Origin: Treponema sp. | GTDB taxonomy: Bacteria > Spirochaetota > Spirochaetia > Treponematales > Breznakiellaceae | Assembly (NCBI GenBank): GCA_031264395.1 | Contig: JAISEB010000027.1 | Span: forward strand, 1 to 17,702 | DNA: 17,702 bases | Direction: 5' to 3' | Part shown: positions 15,805 through 17,702 of the stretch, in pieces | Numbering within the stretch: the stretch's first letter is position 1 | Layout of the letters: each line of letters begins with the position of its first letter | Position numbers and translations under genes: made by a program | The notes under the pieces: generated by a model | The model's database searches: none | What the model was told of the DNA's origin: nothing | What the model saw: only the letters and a program-made list of their open reading frames with translations

Positions 15805-17094
15805 ATGGCAGACAAACAGTACAAATTTGAGACCCTTCAGGTACACGCGGGACAGGAAAAACCGGACCCCGCCACGGACGCCAGGGCGGTGCCTATCTAC
15901 CAGACCACGTCCTACGTATTTCCCAGTTCCGCCAAAGCGGCGAACCGTTTTGCCCTGACCGAAACGGGCAACATCTACACCCGCATCATGAACCCCACCT
16001 GGGACGTGTTTGAACAGCGGATCGCCGCGCTGGAAAAAGGGGCCGCCGCGCTGGCCACTTCCTCCGGGGCCGCCGCCACCACGTACGCCGTTCAGAACAT
16101 TACCCGCAGCGGGGATCACATTGTTTCGGACTACCAAATCTACGGGGGAACCTACAACCTCTTCGCCAATACCTTTAGGGACCTGGGAGTGGAAACCACC
16201 TTTGTCGACGGCTCCAGGCCGGAGAATTTCGAAAAGGCCATAAAGCCGAACACCAGGGCGATTTTCTTTGAAACGCTGGGAAATCCCAATTCCAGCATCG
16301 TCAACATAGAGGCCGTCGTGGACATTGCCCACCGTCACGGCATCCCCGTCATCGTTGACAATACGTTCGCCACGCCCTACCTGCTGCGGCCCATCGAGTA
16401 CGGCGTGGATATCGTGGTCCATTCGGCTACCAAATTCATAGGCGGACACGGGACCTCCATAGGCGGGGTCATCGTGGACGGGGGCAAATTCGACTGGGCC
16501 GGAAACGACAAGTTCCCCGGCCTCAGCAAACCCAACCCAAGCTACCACGGGGTGGTGTTTACCGACGCGGTAAAAAACCTGGCCTACATCATCAAGGCCC
16601 GGACCACACTGCTCCGGGACACAGGCTCGGCCCTTTCACCCTTCAACGCGTTCCTCTTCCTCCAGGGCCTTGAGACCCTTTCCCTCCGGGTAGAGCGGCA
16701 CTTGGACAACACCCTCAAAACGCTGGACTTCCTCAAGGGCCATCCGCAGGTGGAAAAGGTAAACCACCCGAGCCTGGGCGATCACCGGGACAACGCCCTG
16801 TACCGGAAATACTTCCCCAAAGGCGGCGGCACAATCTTCACCTTTGAACTTAAGGGAAGCGCGGAGAAGGCCAAACTCTTTACCGAAAAACTGGAACTCT
16901 TTTCGCTCCTTGCCAACGTGGCGGACGTGAAGTCCCTCGTAATACACCCGGCTTCCACCACCCATTCCCAGTTAAGCGAAAGCGAGCTTCTGGAACAGGG
17001 GATCAAGCCCAACACCGTGCGGCTTTCCATCGGCACCGAGCACATCGACGACATCATAGGAGATCTCAAACACGGCTTTGAGGCGGTAAAGTAG
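15805..17094 (+). CDS. metY: O-acetylhomoserine sulfhydrylase (PLP enzyme)
   Basis: Cytoplasmic PLP enzyme that converts O-acetyl-L-homoserine and sulfide to L-homocysteine, the direct sulfhydrylation route to methionine. The 429-residue length is typical of MetY and longer than cystathionine synthases (about 380-400). The PLP lysine is K210 in SATKFIGGHGTSIGG; D185 in VDNTFATP contacts the cofactor ring; NIYTRIMNPT (56-65) and a C-terminal SIGTEH complete the Cys/Met-metabolism signatures. The ATG at 15805 has AGGAG 7 nt upstream; an in-frame ATG at 15769 lacks such a site. It appears monocistronic, and no met, cys or homoserine acetyltransferase gene lies nearby in the window. Confidence 0.94.
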   Translation: MADKQYKFETLQVHAGQEKPDPATDARAVPIYQTTSYVFPSSAKAANRFALTETGNIYTRIMNPTWDVFEQRIAALEKGAAALATSSGAAATTYAVQNITRSGDHIVSDYQIYGGTYNLFANTFRDLGVETTFVDGSRPENFEKAIKPNTRAIFFETLGNPNSSIVNIEAVVDIAHRHGIPVIVDNTFATPYLLRPIEYGVDIVVHSATKFIGGHGTSIGGVIVDGGKFDWAGNDKFPGLSKPNPSYHGVVFTDAVKNLAYIIKARTTLLRDTGSALSPFNAFLFLQGLETLSLRVERHLDNTLKTLDFLKGHPQVEKVNHPSLGDHRDNALYRKYFPKGGGTIFTFELKGSAEKAKLFTEKLELFSLLANVADVKSLVIHPASTTHSQLSESELLEQGIKPNTVRLSIGTEHIDDIIGDLKHGFEAVK

Positions 17095-17105
17095 CCCTGT
17101 CAACA

Positions 17106-17158
17106 GGGGGAAGGGAAATCCCCTTCCCCCGCGCAGCCCGGCCCGGCTTCAGCCGGGC
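17106..17158 (+). terminator. Two tandem GC hairpins after metY
   Basis: GGGGGAAGGG (17106-17115) pairs with CCCTTCCCCC (17121-17130) around a 5-nt loop, and GCCCGGC (17141-17147) pairs with GCCGGGC (17152-17158) around TTCA. The first stem begins 11 nt after the metY stop. No T-tract follows either stem, so termination may be factor-dependent or the stems may simply stabilise the mRNA end. Confidence 0.55.
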
Positions 17159-17284
17159 TTGCCGGCAGCCTGATGACATCTGTCTGGAAGAAACGGACTG
17201 CCTTGAATGGCGGCGGGACGGCAAAATTGGTCATAACACGCATATCGTTCCAGCTGTATGCGACGTTTTGGCGGCCTGAATAAG

Positions 17285-17424
17285 CAAATGCGTAACATTT
17301 ACAGGGTGGACAAAATGTGGGTGGAGTGAACCGTGGGAGGCACAACCGACCTAGGCGAACGAAACCCCGAGCCGCTTACTGGCAACGAAGTGTAAAACAG
17401 GGAGCCTGTTAGGCTCACGTTTTT
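17285..17424 (+). ncRNA. Possible group II intron domain I remnant
   Basis: The non-coding stretch between metY and the transposase contains a run resembling domain I of bacterial group II introns as I remember them: ACAGGGTGGAC, GTGAACCGTGGGAGGC, CAACCGACCTAGGCGAACG and CCCCGAGCCG, ending in ACAGGGAGCC. ACATTT (17295-17300) can pair with AAATGT (17313-17318). No GTGCG-type 5' end, domain V or reverse transcriptase is visible, so at most a truncated fragment is present. The identification rests on pattern memory alone; a different structured RNA or chance resemblance is possible. Confidence 0.35.
17402..17424 (+). terminator. Hairpin with T-run
   Basis: GAGCCT (17402-17407), a GTT loop and AGGCTC (17411-17416) are followed by ACG and five T residues (17420-17424), a small intrinsic-terminator-like structure on the plus strand. 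It is about 300 nt beyond metY and at the end of the intron-like stretch. It might equally be an internal helix of that RNA. Confidence 0.4.
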
Positions 17425-17441
17425 GCGCTTACAATCGTTTT

Positions 17442-17472
17442 ATTATTTTGGTTCATTAGTGTCCAAAATAAT
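17442..17472. repeat. 10-bp inverted repeat beside the transposase gene
   Basis: ATTATTTTGG (17442-17451) and CCAAAATAAT (17463-17472) are perfect inverted arms around 11 nt. The structure lies just beyond the transposase stop codon. It may end the transposase transcript or lie near the insertion-sequence terminus, which cannot be fixed without the other end of the element. Confidence 0.5.
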
Positions 17473-17480
17473 TCCGCGGT

Positions 17481-17702
17481 TTACCATACAAACTCCATCT
17501 GGCCAAAACAGGTTTTGTCCGGCTTCTTCAACGGGGGAGACGGATCTATGAGCCACCCGGCCAGGCTTGTTCTTTGAAACAGAATAGTCCGTATTACCGA
17601 TATGAAATTGGTAAACGAGAGTACCCCGTTCCTCGTTTGCGCCTTTAACAAATAAAAAAGCAGGTACACTATTAACGCTATCCATATTTGTGTCAGCACC
17701 GC
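17481..17702 (-). CDS. IS4-type transposase, C-terminal part, running off the window
   Basis: The last 73 residues of a minus-strand reading frame that continues past the right edge, with a stop at 17481. The segment TQIWIALIVYLLFYLLK, followed by a hydrophobic helix and ILFQRTSLAGWL, matches the conserved C-terminal end of IS4-family DDE transposases (from memory of forms such as TQIWIA..YLL..LF). The catalytic D-D-E residues would lie upstream, outside the window, so activity cannot be judged. The 10-bp inverted repeat lies just beyond the stop. A second open frame on the same strand (17443-17685) is a shadow. Confidence 0.75.
   Translation of the reverse strand, partial: AVLTQIWIALIVYLLFYLLKAQTRNGVLSFTNFISVIRTILFQRTSLAGWLIDPSPPLKKPDKTCFGQMEFVW

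Noticed and set aside
15658..16548. Minus-strand open frame opposite metY
   Set aside because: It covers the divergent promoter region and the metY coding strand; composition is that of a shadow frame.
17100..17345. Minus-strand 81-codon frame after metY
   Set aside because: It spans the GC hairpins, is rich in Pro and Cys, has no ribosome binding site and shows no family similarity.

Overview
The window looks like chromosomal DNA from a spirochaete, most likely a gut-type Treponema. The evidence is protein style (a solute-binding protein whose signal peptide ends in VFA, treponeme-like GltB/GltD and CcdA), mixed base composition and dispersed hairpin repeats. The species assignment is inference from memory of such genomes, not from a marker gene; no rRNA or tRNA gene was seen.

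Layout. (1) 1-822 holds no convincing gene but contains an imperfect palindrome of about 84 nt (228-311), copy 1 of a 70-bp hairpin-rich repeat (405-474) and a possible promoter for the next gene. (2) 823-7398 is a sugar or sugar-acid utilisation cassette. A DeoR-family regulator reads rightward. Convergent to it is a five-gene operon, reading leftward from a strong promoter at 7427-7456: solute-binding protein, two ABC permeases, a D-2-hydroxyacid dehydrogenase and an FGGY carbohydrate kinase. No ABC ATPase is encoded. (3) Copy 2 of the 70-bp repeat (7536-7605) lies between this operon and gltB and supplies the apparent gltB -35 box, so the two direct repeats bracket the whole cassette. (4) 7695-14886 is a GC-rich, tightly coupled operon: gltB, gltD (TAATG overlap) and a Cof-type HAD phosphatase (ATGA overlap). 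(5) A ccdA-like thiol-disulphide membrane protein (leftward) and metY, an O-acetylhomoserine sulfhydrylase (rightward), diverge from back-to-back promoters at 15703-15762. (6) 17095-17702 holds hairpins after metY, a stretch resembling part of bacterial group II intron domain I (tentative), and the C-terminal end of an IS4-type transposase that runs off the window.

How the genes work together. The cassette probably imports a sugar, sugar acid or polyol. The dehydrogenase would interconvert a 2-keto and a 2-hydroxy acid and the kinase would phosphorylate a substrate, under control of the DeoR protein. The dehydrogenase-kinase pairing recalls Bacillus subtilis yoaD-yoaC, whose substrate I do not know. 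GltBD makes glutamate from 2-oxoglutarate and glutamine (ammonia assimilation). MetY makes homocysteine from O-acetylhomoserine and sulfide.

The most unusual signals are the direct repeats bracketing a compositionally distinct cassette, a repeat that doubles as promoter DNA, a helically phased triple TGATT motif upstream of the transporter promoter, and the apparent intron/IS debris at the right end. No clearly new defence or mobile system was found.
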